From: Bryum argenteum
Taxonomy: Eukaryota; Streptophyta; Bryopsida; Bryales; Bryaceae
DNA length: 64,000 nt
NCBI GenBank assembly: GCA_037043015.1
Contig: CM073330.1
Span: 7,272,012 to 7,336,011 of the forward strand
Reading direction: 5' to 3'
A program made the position numbers and the translations under genes. Of the stretch, positions 1 to 11,330 are shown piece by piece. Positions within the stretch are counted from its first letter, which is position 1. Every line of letters begins with the position of its first letter. The notes beneath the pieces are model-generated. The model was not told the origin of the DNA. It ran no database searches and saw only the letters and a list, made by a program, of their open reading frames with translations.

Positions 1-429
1 ACGTGGAACAGTAGAAAACAACAGACCGTAGCGCTATCTTCGACAGAGGCGGAGTACATGGCGTTAACGGAGGGGACCAAGGAAGCCATCTGGTTGCGAA
101 GATTGCTAGGGGAACTCAACCTACAAAATCTGCATGCTCCCACGACCCTGTACGGAGATAACCAAGGCAGCTTGAACCTGGCCAAAAATCCTATCTACCA
201 CGGCCGAACGAAGCACGTGGAGGTCCGGCACCACTTCGTGAGGGAGAAGATTGTATCCAAGGAAATTGAGCTAAAATTCGTTCCGACAGGGGAACAGATA
301 GCGGACATCTTTACGAAGGCACTGGGAAGGATTGCCTTCGAAAGGATTCGAGATAAGTTAGGGCTGGTAAAGATTGACTCTAGAGAACCGAAGAAGCTGA
401 TTCAAAGTGAACAAGAGGATTTGCATTGA
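1..429 (+). CDS. Ty1/copia polyprotein, RNase H C-terminal part (partial)
   Basis: The frame is open from base 1 to the TGA at 427-429. It holds the copia-type RNase H end: the LSSTEAEYMAL motif, then the GDNQGSLNLAKNP block, the GRTKHVEVRHHFVRE block, and the closing FVPTGEQIADIFTKAL block. RNase H removes the RNA strand during reverse transcription in the virus-like particle. The piece has no frameshift or stop, so this end of the element looks fairly young. The rest of gag-pol lies left of the window. The first ATG (58) is internal to the domain, not a start. A polypurine tract and LTR follow on the same strand at about 1158-1171. Confidence 0.93.
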   Translation, partial: TWNSRKQQTVALSSTEAEYMALTEGTKEAIWLRRLLGELNLQNLHAPTTLYGDNQGSLNLAKNPIYHGRTKHVEVRHHFVREKIVSKEIELKFVPTGEQIADIFTKALGRIAFERIRDKLGLVKIDSREPKKLIQSEQEDLH

Positions 430-442
430 TAAGAAAGCGAGA

Positions 443-1111
443 CTACAAATTGTAATACTCAAGGCACTTGTTAGAATCAGGCGGTATCCCTTCTATTGAC
501 ACATAGCCTGGAGACATAGCTCCTGACCTAATTCTAGATCTCCTCAGCTCTGTCTCTACCTTCTCTATATCCTCCATCAGAAACTCTCGGAAATTAGTCA
601 CCTCAATCTTCAGACGACGAGTCATGGCAATCAAACTCCTACCTCCGGAAGCATACTTGCGCAACCCTGGAAAATCGTAGAAGACCAAATTCAGAGCGTG
701 CCACTCTAAGGAGGTTTCGATGAAGGTCTTCCATCTCTGGTTCATCGTTCGAAGTCGAAGAAGAAGCAGTGGACACTCAGCCCACAAAGGCCATATTTTC
801 TCTTCAACAATGGCGCTAGGCAATGAAGGAATGAGTCTTCCTTCGACCTTAGCTATGCTTCCTTGACTCTCTCCAGCTTCATCTCCATGAACCAGGTGCC
901 ATAATTCCTCCTCTGAAACGCTTGCCGAAGGTTGAAGCTCACTGGACACCGACTCCACAAACCATCTCCAAAGCAGTGAAGACACGACTCCAGCAACCTT
1001 TTGCACGAGGAGACTTAGTACCCAACCACAGAAAACCAAGGCCTGCTCAAGCGAAAGACCACTGACAAGCGAATAAAGCGATTCTATCGAGTGATCAATA
1101 TGGATCGACAT
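443..1111 (-). CDS. Antisense ORF between copia pol and 3' LTR (hypothetical, 222 aa)
   Basis: An uninterrupted 222-codon frame runs opposite to pol and fills almost all the DNA between the pol stop (429) and the polypurine tract (~1158). The product starts MSIHIDHSIESLYSL. It has a leucine-rich, possibly membrane-associated stretch at about residues 10-50, an acidic middle (about 62-80), and a basic/acidic helical C-terminus containing TRRLKIEV and EKVETELRRSRIRSG. I do not recognise the family. Some plant copia and gypsy elements carry extra sense or antisense ORFs in this spot, so an accessory or captured gene is plausible. A chance ORF of this length is possible but less likely. Splicing and the true start cannot be judged. 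Confidence 0.45.
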   Translation of the reverse strand: MSIHIDHSIESLYSLVSGLSLEQALVFCGWVLSLLVQKVAGVVSSLLWRWFVESVSSELQPSASVSEEELWHLVHGDEAGESQGSIAKVEGRLIPSLPSAIVEEKIWPLWAECPLLLLRLRTMNQRWKTFIETSLEWHALNLVFYDFPGLRKYASGGRSLIAMTRRLKIEVTNFREFLMEDIEKVETELRRSRIRSGAMSPGYVSIEGIPPDSNKCLEYYNL

Positions 1112-1157
1112 TCTAGCTTAAAATTATCTGGTCAACCGCTCAACTCTACTGTAGCTG

Positions 1158-1170
1158 GAGCGAGGGGGGG
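1158..1170 (+). other. Polypurine tract of copia element
   Basis: A purine run (gagcgaggggggg) lies immediately before a TGTTGG LTR start. This is the plus-strand primer position of an LTR retrotransposon. It is on the same strand as the pol fragment. Confidence 0.75.
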
Positions 1171-1435
1171 TGTTGGCATTCTATTATGCTCAGGGATCCT
1201 TCTGACACTCATTAGAAGGCACAGACAACGAAGAGCGTACAGTACATGTATACGGACCATTGTGGCAGACAAGTAGGCAGTTAGATTAGTGGGATCCCCA
1301 CTAACCTAGAAGCTATCATCACACCTCATGCTTGCTGCGCCTCAGCTTTGCTCCATGGGCTGTATATAACCAGTATGGACTGGTCGATTAATTTATCTAC
1401 TTTTACTCTGTTCTACAGTCTAATATCCTTCCACA
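1171..1435 (+). mobile_element. 3' LTR of copia element (right end approximate)
   Basis: The LTR begins TGTTGGCATT right after the polypurine tract. A TATA-like tatataa lies near 1362-1368. The right end is uncertain because the 5' LTR is outside the window. Plausible CA ends are near 1417 and 1435. No target-site duplication can be tested. Confidence 0.6.
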
Positions 1436-2780
1436 TGCTTCAGCATCGCACTAGTAAAAGTTAAGTTCTGCCTGATGATAAATGTACAATTTATCTGTTG
1501 AAACACTGTACAGATTCTGCTTTGAAGATTCAAACAATGCAAAGACTTATTGGTGTCTCCCTGAAACGAATCAAGCACACGATTGAAAGTAGCATTCCAT
1601 CTGAATTTTATCATATCATTAGTTTCAGCAATCAGGAATGTGAAAATGGAATGCAAACTCCAGGTTGAATGCAGACACGGCATGGTGATATGATATAATT
1701 ATATTTTTCAGTGTTTCTGGTTTCGATGACAACGAGGCCGAGCATTGGAATTGAAAACGTCAGAATTATGATGCAATGAAACAAGTTTTCTGAGCTTTCT
1801 AGAGAGTATGTTTTACATAAGTAAGTGCGCTGCAGGCGAGATTGTAAAGCCAAACAGATGATGCCTTCACAAATGCAGAGAGACACAAGATCTAGCCATG
1901 CTCTGTAAAATGGCAAAATGGTGATTACGGTATAAGAGCTTTACATCTGTTGAATTTATGCTATTTCCTTCCAAATCACAAAATATAGCAAACGAAAGTG
2001 ACGAACTGCGAGTTCCATGGTTACTTTTGTCCAAATCTACTGCACGTTTGTTAGATCATCTCCACCACTGTAGCCCATGTGCACGTACCGGACAAAACCA
2101 TCAAATCTGCACTAAGTCGACATCGAAGCAAGCCTTCTCGAAACTGCATCAATCTTGGGCTTCGGATCCAAAGCAATCCTTGAGGAATTGCTTCAGCTCT
2201 AGTCGCTCATTTATTGGCATGGTCAAGTTTGGTGCCAGCTTTCGAACAAAACCACCGCCAAATTTGTCTGAATTGATGAAAGTTGATTGAAGTTCTCATG
2301 TTCTGCAAGTGGAATGCAGCTTGAACTGTGAGTCGCTTGATGTCCTTCCGTTTGATTAGAAAGGTGTTGGTGTTTTAGATTCTCCTGGGAGGCTTGGTTT
2401 TCAAGAGATAAAATGGAATGGCATTTCCAGATCAACGCCAGAGATTTGGAGATGCCCGAATGATTGCACTGAGGCCATTCGAATTCCAAAAAGTAAACGA
2501 ATATAGTTTTTTAGGGCTAAGATAAGGTAACCTGCTCAAGTTTGTAGTAAAGTTAGTCATGAAATCAATTTGTGAGCAAAGGTATAGTAAGCAGAAGATT
2601 GGACATATTTGAAAATAAGCATTGAACTCTTTTAAGATTTGTTTTGAAAGTTTGAAGGTGGAATTGTAAATGTACCTACAATGAGGCAACGTGAAATGTT
2701 TGTGGTGAGTATATTGATAATGAGCTTTCAAAACCATGATGTATTTCCTTCAAAGTCCACTTTAGATACTGGACCATATT
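1436..2780. other. Flank of copia element, no gene seen
   Basis: AT-rich sequence with only short ORFs (at most 110 codons) in conflicting frames and no recognisable domain. I see no RNA gene or repeat in this stretch. Confidence 0.5.
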
Positions 2781-3250
2781 TGGTACTCAACCAATTTTAG
2801 GTACTTTATCTTACCGAAGTATTTCATCTAAAAGGAAAAGTTGTGGGATTGGAGGGCCAACTAATTGATTCATTGGATTAATAACACATTGAAGGATGGT
2901 TTTGTGACCCTATTCAAGAAATGAATCAATATTGTTGAAGGTTTGATGATACATGTATTCTTGATGCCTTAAGTAATTTCTATAATAAATTACTTGGTGT
3001 TCTAGTATGAGACATCAAAGCGTGGAGTCAATCTTAATATGGTATAGGGCGGTTGGAGGATTTTAGGAGACTTCATATCATACTGGAGGACGACGAAGGT
3101 TCGAAGACGTGTAACTGTGCTATATCATTCTATGAGATGAAGTTCCTTAAAATCCTTCTCTCGTCCTACATGATGAGATTTGACAACCATCAAACATTTT
3201 TAGTTTGTCAAGCAATCATTTATTTACAACCATGCACTATCATAGTTCAA
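2780..3250 (+). repeat. Dispersed tRNA-like repeat, copy 1
   Basis: Resembles the copies at 8.2, 10.0 and 19.8 kb: a lead-in (gggattggagggccaact...), then a core beginning gagacatcaaagcg at 3009, a tRNA B-box-like ggttcgaag at 3098-3106, and an end in tttgacaaccatcaaac. Divergence is high, so this is an old copy. Pol III box B suggests a tRNA-derived SINE, but homology extends about 200 bp upstream of the tRNA-like part, so the full unit is not a simple SINE. Confidence 0.5.
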
Positions 3251-3449
3251 TAGTTCAACTATTATATATCTTTAAGCTGTTATATATCTTCACAAGATCA
3301 TACCAAAGTAAGTGTGGATTCGGAGATTCTGGGATTGTGCGTGATGATTAGATTTATCATCCCTAGAACGTCAGCGACAACGTTTTTGAGTGACAGATCT
3401 ATGCCATTCATGGCCATGCACTTGTACTCATGAACAAGTTTCCCTTTCT

Positions 3450-3870
3450 TTGCAAAATTTTTCCTCTCCAATCTACCATCCTTCAAACTGCAATGATCGT
3501 AGCCTTGAGGAATGATCAACTGCGGCGGCATTCTCACTACGTACTACCAGATGGGGTAATGCCATAGATACCGTCGAGGTGCAGTAATCTTCCAAACACC
3601 AGTTCGAATTTGTGATGCGGCGATCTCTGCAAGCATATCGATCCATGTACAACAAAAGCTGATGTGTACAGCTTTGGTATGTCCTATTATGAGACTGTTT
3701 TGCGCACATTCCGTTAGCTATTCAAATGTTGACGAGCTGCTTAGTGGAAAGGAGCTTGAGTTGATGCTTGATTCGCTTCTCTTTGTGAGGACGTTGATGG
3801 GACGATGCTGATGTAATTTGGATCATCTTCATATATGTGATTTTCCAAGAGATAGAAACAACAACAATCG
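3450..3870 (+). pseudogene. Protein kinase fragment (decayed)
   Basis: Sense-strand match to the kinase pseudogenes at 16.2, 36.8 and 61.9 kb. It includes the block that reads VYSFGM (near 3667) and the block encoding ELLSGKELELMLDSLLFVRT near 3738-3800. Several stops and frameshifts break it. It is followed, after the 747-bp element, by the secreted-protein pseudogene, the same order as at 36.8-38.9 kb. Confidence 0.7.
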
Positions 3871-4573
3871 GTGAGCGGAAAATGGATCTTCTAATTGATA
3901 AAATTTGGATTCCTTGGTTACCTTGTTCAATCTACAAAACTAGAGTGCATCTCCTGTGTATGGTTCAATTTTAGTCTTGTGGTTGTTTATCCAGATTTCC
4001 GTTTGCTCTCATCTAAGTTGATTATCGAGCACTTTTATCACAATATTATCATAGTTGCTGATTCAGAAATAATGAGGGTGTTGAGGGACTTCTTAACTTG
4101 ACTAGGCGAAAGGCGTATGAGATTAGAAGGCCGACAACATGTACCGAAGATTTATTGTGACTATTGAGTTTGATTGTGATTTTTCAATGAGTGTCTCAAG
4201 TTCTAAGCGTCTCAGTTGACCACTATTTTGAAATGTTTATGAAATGTGAAAGTGATAGTCCTAGATTCAAGAAGCATTGGGAATTTGGGGTCATAGTTTT
4301 TGTGGTTAAGTCTTAATAATAGCAATAGAGTAGTTTAGGTTTGGTGATCAAAGTCTTCAAGATGTCTTACTACAAATAACTGAAAATTTCAATTGTGAAC
4401 ATCAACTCATGGTTCAATTTCATGGTATAGCCGGTGCTCGTGCTAAAAGAGCCTCTATCTCATATTAGACAAGGGTTCGAATATGTGGAATTGTCTTCAA
4501 TACAAATTGGTGTTTCTTTTAGCCATAGCCTTGGCAATATTGTGACTTGATACCCATAAAACTTTTTAGTCTA

Positions 4574-5320
4574 GGGCAAGTGTCCAATCAGGGTATCCTT
4601 TTCCGGACTGTCCGGACTTTAGAAAAATGTCCTTTTGGAAATGAAAAAAATATTGGAAATTACAAAACTTTCATGGTGTCATAGATGGCATGTTGGTACA
4701 CAATAATCATGTGATTTATAGGTTAAACTCAAAAATTGAATATTTTCCTAATTTATCATATTCAGCACTTGTTCACATTATAGTAGCAAAATGACTATGA
4801 ATTTAAGATTTTATATTGAAACAAATATTCATGCATTTTATTAAGTTAATATTTGAGCATTTCATATAGTTTCAAGACATAGATAATATGAAATCATAGT
4901 CCTTTTAGGTTGTGTAAAAATAGCTGATTTTTGAAAGTTCTTATAATTAAGGAAATATAGTAAAACATCAAATTTGGATTTAGGATTAAACATAGATATA
5001 ACTCTAATCTTGTTTTAACTAAATTTCTTCTTTGTCACCTACTTTGCTTTAAATTGATATTCCGGATTGTTCCTTTTGTCTCAAAAAGGAATTAAGACAG
5101 ATTCCTTTTTGAAGACTAAAGGAATGAAAAGGAATATGAAAATTGTTCGATTTTTCTTGCTCAATGCAATTTTGCATGGAGTATTACAAGTTTCTCATGA
5201 ATCCATCATTGAATACATGCAAATTGAAAAAGTGTAATTTCTAGCACACAATAAGTGAAACATAAATGACAGTGTTTTAGTAAGACAGTCCTTTTTGGTA
5301 CCCGTATCAGACACTTACCC
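4574..5320 (+). mobile_element. 747-bp non-autonomous DNA transposon, copy A (TSD tcta)
   Basis: The element starts GGGCAAGTGTCCAATCAGGG and ends in the imperfect inverse (ATCAGACACTTACCC). It is flanked by tcta at 4570-4573 and 5321-5324. No coding capacity. A copy of exactly the same length lies inverted at 50,952-51,698. The superfamily is not settled: GGG/CCC ends with a 4-bp duplication do not match a common plant class. Confidence 0.88.
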
Positions 5321-6275
5321 TCTATTCAGATCTTAAAATACTCATTGGTTAATTACAATCACACTCTATAGTAATCACATTGAAGCTTTTACGCTTCCCA
5401 TTGATTCAAAATTCCTACAATCTTTGCACATTTACCACAAGTAGTTCTCTTGACCGCCCCACACTGAGCTTCTCAATCTAAGGTTTAAGTAGAACTTCTT
5501 AAATACAATGCCTTATAACCTGAAACAATATTGGGAAAAGGTAGATACCAAGTCATCCCAGAACGCTTCGTGAGTGCCAACTCAACACAGTATACCAAGT
5601 CAATTACGAACATAGCCGACGGACTTAATGTTTCCCGATTTTATTGTGATCACGTGCCGGCAATTTTGAGGCGTTTCGTGTTGCCAGAAGAAATTGGTTG
5701 TTGTGCATCTCCTCCGGGCAAATTGTCACACCCGGGAATCCCAACCATCAGTGTCACACAATTCAACTCCTTCATTCATCTCCCAATTTAAAATCAAGGC
5801 TCAAGCACAGTTTCATCAGTCTGGCACAGGCTCAAGGCAATGGTCATGCAAGCTTTGGTGATGAGACATAACTGGAAGGCCAGTACCTGGCGAGCCGCGG
5901 GAGCTCATAAAATTGGGTAGAATTTTTGAAAGGTGTGCCAAAATCATGTACATATTTGTGACCAGTGCAGGGTTGTCGTTCGAAAAGCCACCCATTTCAA
6001 AGGCACACGATTGCAGCAATATGCTGCTCGCAATACCACCAGATAAGCCATGTTGAGTTTATCTATTTAAACACATACGCTGATCAAAAACTCTAATAAT
6101 TACAAATCTGATCGGAGTTCCTCATCTTCATAGCCACTCTAAGAAGTTGAACACCATCGCCCACAATGGCGTGTGCATGGGAGCAATATCATGGCGCGAT
6201 CATGTCCCGCTTCACACAATTCATTTCCCCGGAAATAATGTCACAGCACCAGCACTGGTGTCCTCTCCATGCATC

Positions 6276-6287
6276 TCTCATATAAAA
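6276..6287 (+). promoter_or_regulatory. Putative TATA box of secreted-protein copy 1
   Basis: ctcatataaaaagg lies about 80 bp before the ATG at 6364. The equivalent place in copy 2 reads cgaataagaagg, so the box is lost there. Confidence 0.5.
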
Positions 6288-6363
6288 AGGCCACTCATCA
6301 AGCAATCATCACCAAGCCTGTTCTCAGTCGGTCTTTCACTGCAGTTAACTGTTTACTGCATAG

Positions 6364-6769
6364 ATGGCGACAAGGAAGAAAACTTGGGTGCTGGGAGTGT
6401 TGGTAGCAGCGCTTCTGGTGGTAGCAGCACAAGCAGCCACAGTGACGATCTACAACCCAGCCAGACTAGTGCTACACATCGATAACGACCCCAAGGATGG
6501 TGGATCGATGGACCAGATCAATGGCGCGGTAATGACGATGGAGATGATGACGATGGAGCTGGCTCATGCAAGCTCAGCAGGATATGCAGTTTTCGATAGC
6601 CGAGGGCGCCGCTCGGGCCGTGACTTTGACAGTGCAAGGCGGAGATGTGATCATCCTGTTTCCCGACCTTGAAATTGAAGATATCTCCTTGTTGAAGGTC
6701 TACAAGGTCGTTCCTGCTGGCGAACCACGACCCCTCCCAATCGCCCCCGAAGTGGAATGCTTCGTATGA
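6364..6769 (+). pseudogene. Small secreted protein, copy 1 (frameshifted)
   Basis: The ATG opens a clear signal peptide: MATRKKTW, a hydrophobic run VLGVLVAALLVVAAQA, and a cleavable AQA-A site near residue 25. The mature part begins TVTIYNPARLVLHIDND. The frame then breaks near 6555, where copy 2 lacks four bases (ggct). The lost frame resumes as QDMQFSIAEGAARAVTLTVQ and then GGDVIILFPDLEIEDISLL. Without the break the protein would be about 120-135 residues. I do not recognise the family. The later frame looks like beta-strand-rich sequence. A good TATA box upstream suggests that the ancestor was expressed. Confidence 0.7.
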
Positions 6770-6960
6770 GCCCGCCCGTCCGTTTGGAAACCTCCGTCTC
6801 CCATTTGAGATTCCAAGGTGCCAATTCCACTCTCACGGTTCGTTGAGGGTGTGAAAATCGCCATAGTAGAACTCTATTTGTCTTGATTGGATCTAATTGC
6901 AATCGGCTGAAGAACTGCTTCACGGGGTTCAAGGACTCACGATCCAAGTATGCCGTCACC

Positions 6961-7874
6961 ACCGAAGCTCCTCGCCGTGAGGGCACTACTCTTCCCCCAC
7001 ATCCTGGTTGCTGCTGTTGTTGTGTGAGGCGGGGACCCAAGAAGGAGGAGGACGCCACAGAAGCGGACATGGTGGCCTCCATCGCCATCGCCATGACCCA
7101 CAAATCGGTGGAGCGATTTTCTTGTGCAATTGATCGCCGCTTGAAGGAGCCTGCTTCTGTTTGGGCTATCCAGTACGGATTAGCCTGCCACTTCTGTTGG
7201 AGACAATGGGTGGATGAATGTGGATGAAAGTCAAAGGATGTATGTGATGAAGATATCATCTCATCCAATCTCGGCAATTGTAATAAGATGTTGTTGGTCT
7301 TTGTTGAACAATCTTGTCGAACATCATAGAAGTAAAGGCTATTCCTTATTGGGTTCAACCATCCTTGTCAAGATCTTTATTTTGACAATCTCCTCTTTGT
7401 TTAGGATTGTCTTATACAGTCATTTTTAATCTTATTTATGTCATATTTTCAAATTTACCTATTATTGAATTGTGAAAATTGAGTATTGGAGCCATTTAAG
7501 TTTCGAGTCATTTGAGCCATTAGAAATTGAAAATGACCGTTTGCTGAAAATTCTTTTAAGGCTTATGTGTTACCGTTCTAATATCCAAACTGTTCTTTTT
7601 AAATCCATAGTTCGCAATTGATGTCCATTTGAGATCTAGTATTCTAGTATAAGTGTTGTGGTTCACAATTCTTTGACAACAATGTTATTGGTGTATATAG
7701 TTCACAATTCTAATAATTGTTCACAAGTAAGATGATAATTCTATTGAGCTCTATGACTAAGTGTTAAAGTATATTATTATTTATCACATTTTCTAACAGA
7801 GTGAAATTTTGAGACATAGCAAAGAGAATAGATAAATTCTACAATAATTATATTTGGACTTGATATTTAAAATT

Positions 7875-7918
<44 letters not shown>

Positions 7919-8165
7919 CTAGAAAATTGTGACTTTATAGTAATTAAACTTTTGTTGTATTGATTTCTTGTGTATTGGAAATACAATGCTTTGTACGCCA
8001 CATAAACCAATTTCAGTAAAAACAATATGAAGCAAGGTTTTTTGATTCTATACAAGGAGAATTAGTTGTAAGCTTAATAAATCTTACCCTCACTAAACTT
8101 ATAAAACCTTGAATCGAGTATGATTTTCACCACGTCTATGAATAAAATTTCAACTAGCATCTGAG
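6961..8165. other. AT-rich spacer, poly-T run, no gene
   Basis: No convincing ORF. The ORFs at 6,651-7,429 conflict between strands and show no domain. A run of 38 T lies at 7,878-7,915, which could be the A-tail of a retroposed sequence on the minus strand, but no target duplication was found by eye. Confidence 0.45.
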
Positions 8166-9470
8166 TACAAGTAGAGTATTTCCTAATGTGTCGATGCATA
8201 GGTGTTATCACCCTAAAAGGTTTGGTTGTGAGACTCGAGGGCCAAAAAGTTGATTAATTAGATTTACCCCACACTGGCACAAAGATTTTGTAGCCCAACC
8301 CTAGAAAGCAGTCAAAGCACCAAACATGATTGAAAACTTGATTACATGTGTATAATTCACAATGCCTTTACTATTTTGTATGGTATAAAATTAGTTCATA
8401 ATGAATCAAGAGACACCGAAGCATGGTGTCCGTTCCATGGTATAGTAGCTGGTGGAGGTCTTTCAAGAGACATCATCTCATATAGCGGCTGCGAGGGTTC
8501 GAATCGGTGTAACTACAACCTATGAGAAGGTGTTCCTTGAAAGTCCTTCATCAGCTCCTACATCATGAAACTCGACCACCCTTGAAATTTTTTATTTTTT
8601 ATCATTGGAACATTATAATAATATTATATAACCATACACAAACTCTTATATCCGCAAATCCATGCACATAAATCTCAAACCAAATTAACAATATAGACAA
8701 GTATAGACAACTACATTAAATTCAACTTACATATAATCATGCACTTTTTGTGCGCATTTTAAGCGTGCACACTTTTCAAGGCACTTGCACATACCAAAAC
8801 AACTTCAAAAATATATTACAAGATTTTGAGCAACAATTTATGTCTTCGAGAAACAACAAATGTAAAACCTTCTCCAAAATTTAGAGAAACTCATTTAGAG
8901 TCGGCATGTGCATGTCTCTATAAAAAATCAAATAATTACAGTCATTCAATCGGCAGCCGGTGATTACTTAACCCCTAATGTCGTTAGGCCTCAAAGTTGC
9001 CAAAAAGCCTTAAAAACACCCTTTCTCATTGCCAGGTGCAAATTTTCAACATTTGAGACATTTTGAAGTGTCAAACTATAGGATCTAGCACCTAACTCGT
9101 ACAAGTATGTGTGTATGAAATCATTGATTCAAATTCCTCACCAATTGTGAGATCATAATGTTTAAAGCTAAACAACAAAGTTTTTTTCCCTAGTTGTAAA
9201 ATGAATTAGAACTTTGAAGTGTTTTGAGAGGCAAAAAACCACTTGCAAGAGTAAATTTGAATTGGGGCTCTACACATCTTTGTTTCTAAGTATTTAATTA
9301 CGCTTATATAATTTTATCCTTATTGGGCATATGCCACCTATAGAAATGCTTGATTAATCACATGGAGGTACGTTGGAATGCAAATACAAAGGCCGGTCTT
9401 TTGAGGATGGAAAAGGCATGTAAAACATTCTTGGATTGAAAATTCAAAAGGTGAGAACATGCCTTGGTAC
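8166..9470 (+). repeat. Dispersed tRNA-like repeat plus attached spacer, copy 2
   Basis: The core runs from about 8,408 to 8,600: a Pol III A-box-like ggtatagtagctgg and a B box ggttcgaatc at 8,496-8,505. The DNA downstream (gcatacacttttcaagg-type block, then an acccctaatgtcg block near 8,968) matches 10.5-11.3, 20.2-21.0 and 57.0-57.8 kb, so a unit of about 1.2 kb was duplicated. Confidence 0.65.
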
Positions 9471-9984
9471 CACTTCTACCTGCTCATGGCGTGCATGAAT
9501 CTGCCCTCCACTTGAGGTATCCGCGGTGCCTTATAGGAACTTGCCCTACCTCTCCAAGAATCCGCCCTGCCCCTCGAGGTACTTGCCAAACTCCAAAGGG
9601 TATCTCTCCTAAATTTTTGGCACCTGCCCGAACACCAACCGCACTCGCCCTACCACCTACCACTTGCCCTGATGCTAAGGTGGACTGACACGTCACATCC
9701 CACGTGGTTTTTTACTGCAATATGTTTTATCTACGAAAAAATACTTTTCTCTAGCTAAAATAAAGGCAGATAGGGGCACCCACCCGCCCGTGACAACTCG
9801 TCCGCCCGATATGCCTGTGCCCGATCACCCAAGGGGCTCGATATTACAACCCTGCCGAGCTCCACGGAAATTCACAACAATTTAAAACTTTTGTGAAAGA
9901 ATGATTTTTCACTTCCTTCATGTTTTTTTCTTACTGGTCATCTATGAAAAAAACTCCACACAAGTTAACTTGCGTCTTATTGTA
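9471..9984. repeat. GC-rich spacer shared with ~17,900-18,290
   Basis: Proline-codon-like CCGCCC/CTTGCC repeats, then gactgacacgt...acgtgg and tttttactgcaa blocks, recur at 17.9-18.25 kb, followed by the same aattt-aaaacttttgt block. No gene is evident: ORFs on both strands are products of the repeat. Confidence 0.55.
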
Positions 9985-11330
9985 AGTGTAGTATTTCCTT
10001 AAGTGCGGAGGAAAATTAGGTGTTATAACCATAGAAGAATTGGCTCTGAGAGTGGAGGACCAACAAGTTGATTCATTAAATTTACATCACATTGGCACAA
10101 TGATTTTGTAACCCAACCCTAGAAAGCACCAAAGATGACTAAAGGATTCAATACATGTGTATAATTCATATTCAATGCCATCACCATTTTGTATGATATA
10201 AAACCACTTCATAAACAATCAAGAGACACCAAAGCACGGTGTCCGTTCCATAGTGTAGTGGCCGATGGAGGTCTCTCAAGAGACATCATTTCATAAAGCG
10301 GTTGCGAGGGTTCGAATCGGTATGACTACAAATTATGAGAAGATGTTCCTTACAGGCCTCCATCGGCTACTACGTTGTGAAACTCGACCACCATTGAACT
10401 TTTTTATTTGCCATGAATGGCACATTATAATAATATTTGACAATACACAAACTTTTATGATCACAAATGTTTATGAACCCAAACTTTGATGTACAGTACA
10501 TAAACCCCTCCATATAAATCTCAAACAAATATTAACGTATAGACATAGAGAACTACTTTATCCAATTTACATATAATCATCCACTTTACGTGTGCATTTT
10601 AAACGTGCACACTTTTCAAGGCACATGCACTTACCAAAACAACTTCAACAATATATTATAAGATTTTTTAGCAACAATTTTTGTCTTCCAAGGAACAATG
10701 AATGTAAATCCTTCTCTAAACGTTACAGAAGGTGAGTCGGAGTCAGCGTATGCATCTATGTCTTAAAAATCAACCGGTCACAATCAGTAGGCAGCAAGCC
10801 ATTGATTGCTTAACCCCTAATGTGGTAAGGCCTCAAAATTACCAAAAAGGCTGAAAATAACCATTAGTCATTGCAAGGTGCAAATCTTCAACTTTTAAGT
10901 AAGCATTTTGAGTATGAAACTGTAGGATCTAGTACCAAACTTGTACATGTATGTGTGTATGAAATATTAGATTCAAATTCCTCATCAATTTTGAGATCAT
11001 AATGTTCAACTTAAAGTTGACAAACATGGTTCTTTTCCTAGTTGTAAAATGGGTTTGAAATGTTTCGGGAGCCAAAACAACCAATTTCAAGAGTAAATCT
11101 TAATTGATGCTCTTCACAACCTTGTTCCTAAGCAAGTTTTGATTACGTCTATATAAATTTTACACTTTTTGGACATATGTCATCTAAAGAAATGCTTGAT
11201 TACTCACATGGAGGTATGTTGGAATGCTAATACAGAGCACGTCTTCAAGTATAGAAAAGGCATGTGAAAAATTCTTGGATTGGAAATCCAAACGGGGAGA
11301 TCATGCCTTGGAACCTCTTCTAATTGCATC
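9985..11330 (+). repeat. Dispersed tRNA-like repeat plus attached spacer, copy 3
   Basis: Same order as copy 2. The core is ~10,209-10,415 with A-box-like agtgtagtggccgatgg and B box ggttcgaatc at 10,309-10,318. It begins the repeated kinase segment that continues to about 16.7 kb. Confidence 0.68.

Larger units (their letters stand above)
5530..6960 (+). repeat. Segmental duplicate (pairs with ~37,350-39,010)
   Basis: Blocks such as ttgccagaagaaattggttg, the tcatgcaagcttt... block and the acacatacgctgatcaaaaa block recur in order at 37.4-38.0 kb and continue through the secreted-protein gene. Together with the kinase fragment upstream this is one duplicated segment. The two copies act as empty sites for each other's insertions. 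Confidence 0.8.

Noticed and set aside
6651..7358. 235-codon ORF on the minus strand
   Set aside because: It runs antisense over the secreted-protein pseudogene and its flank, has no domain, and is not kept in the paralogous segment at 38.9 kb.
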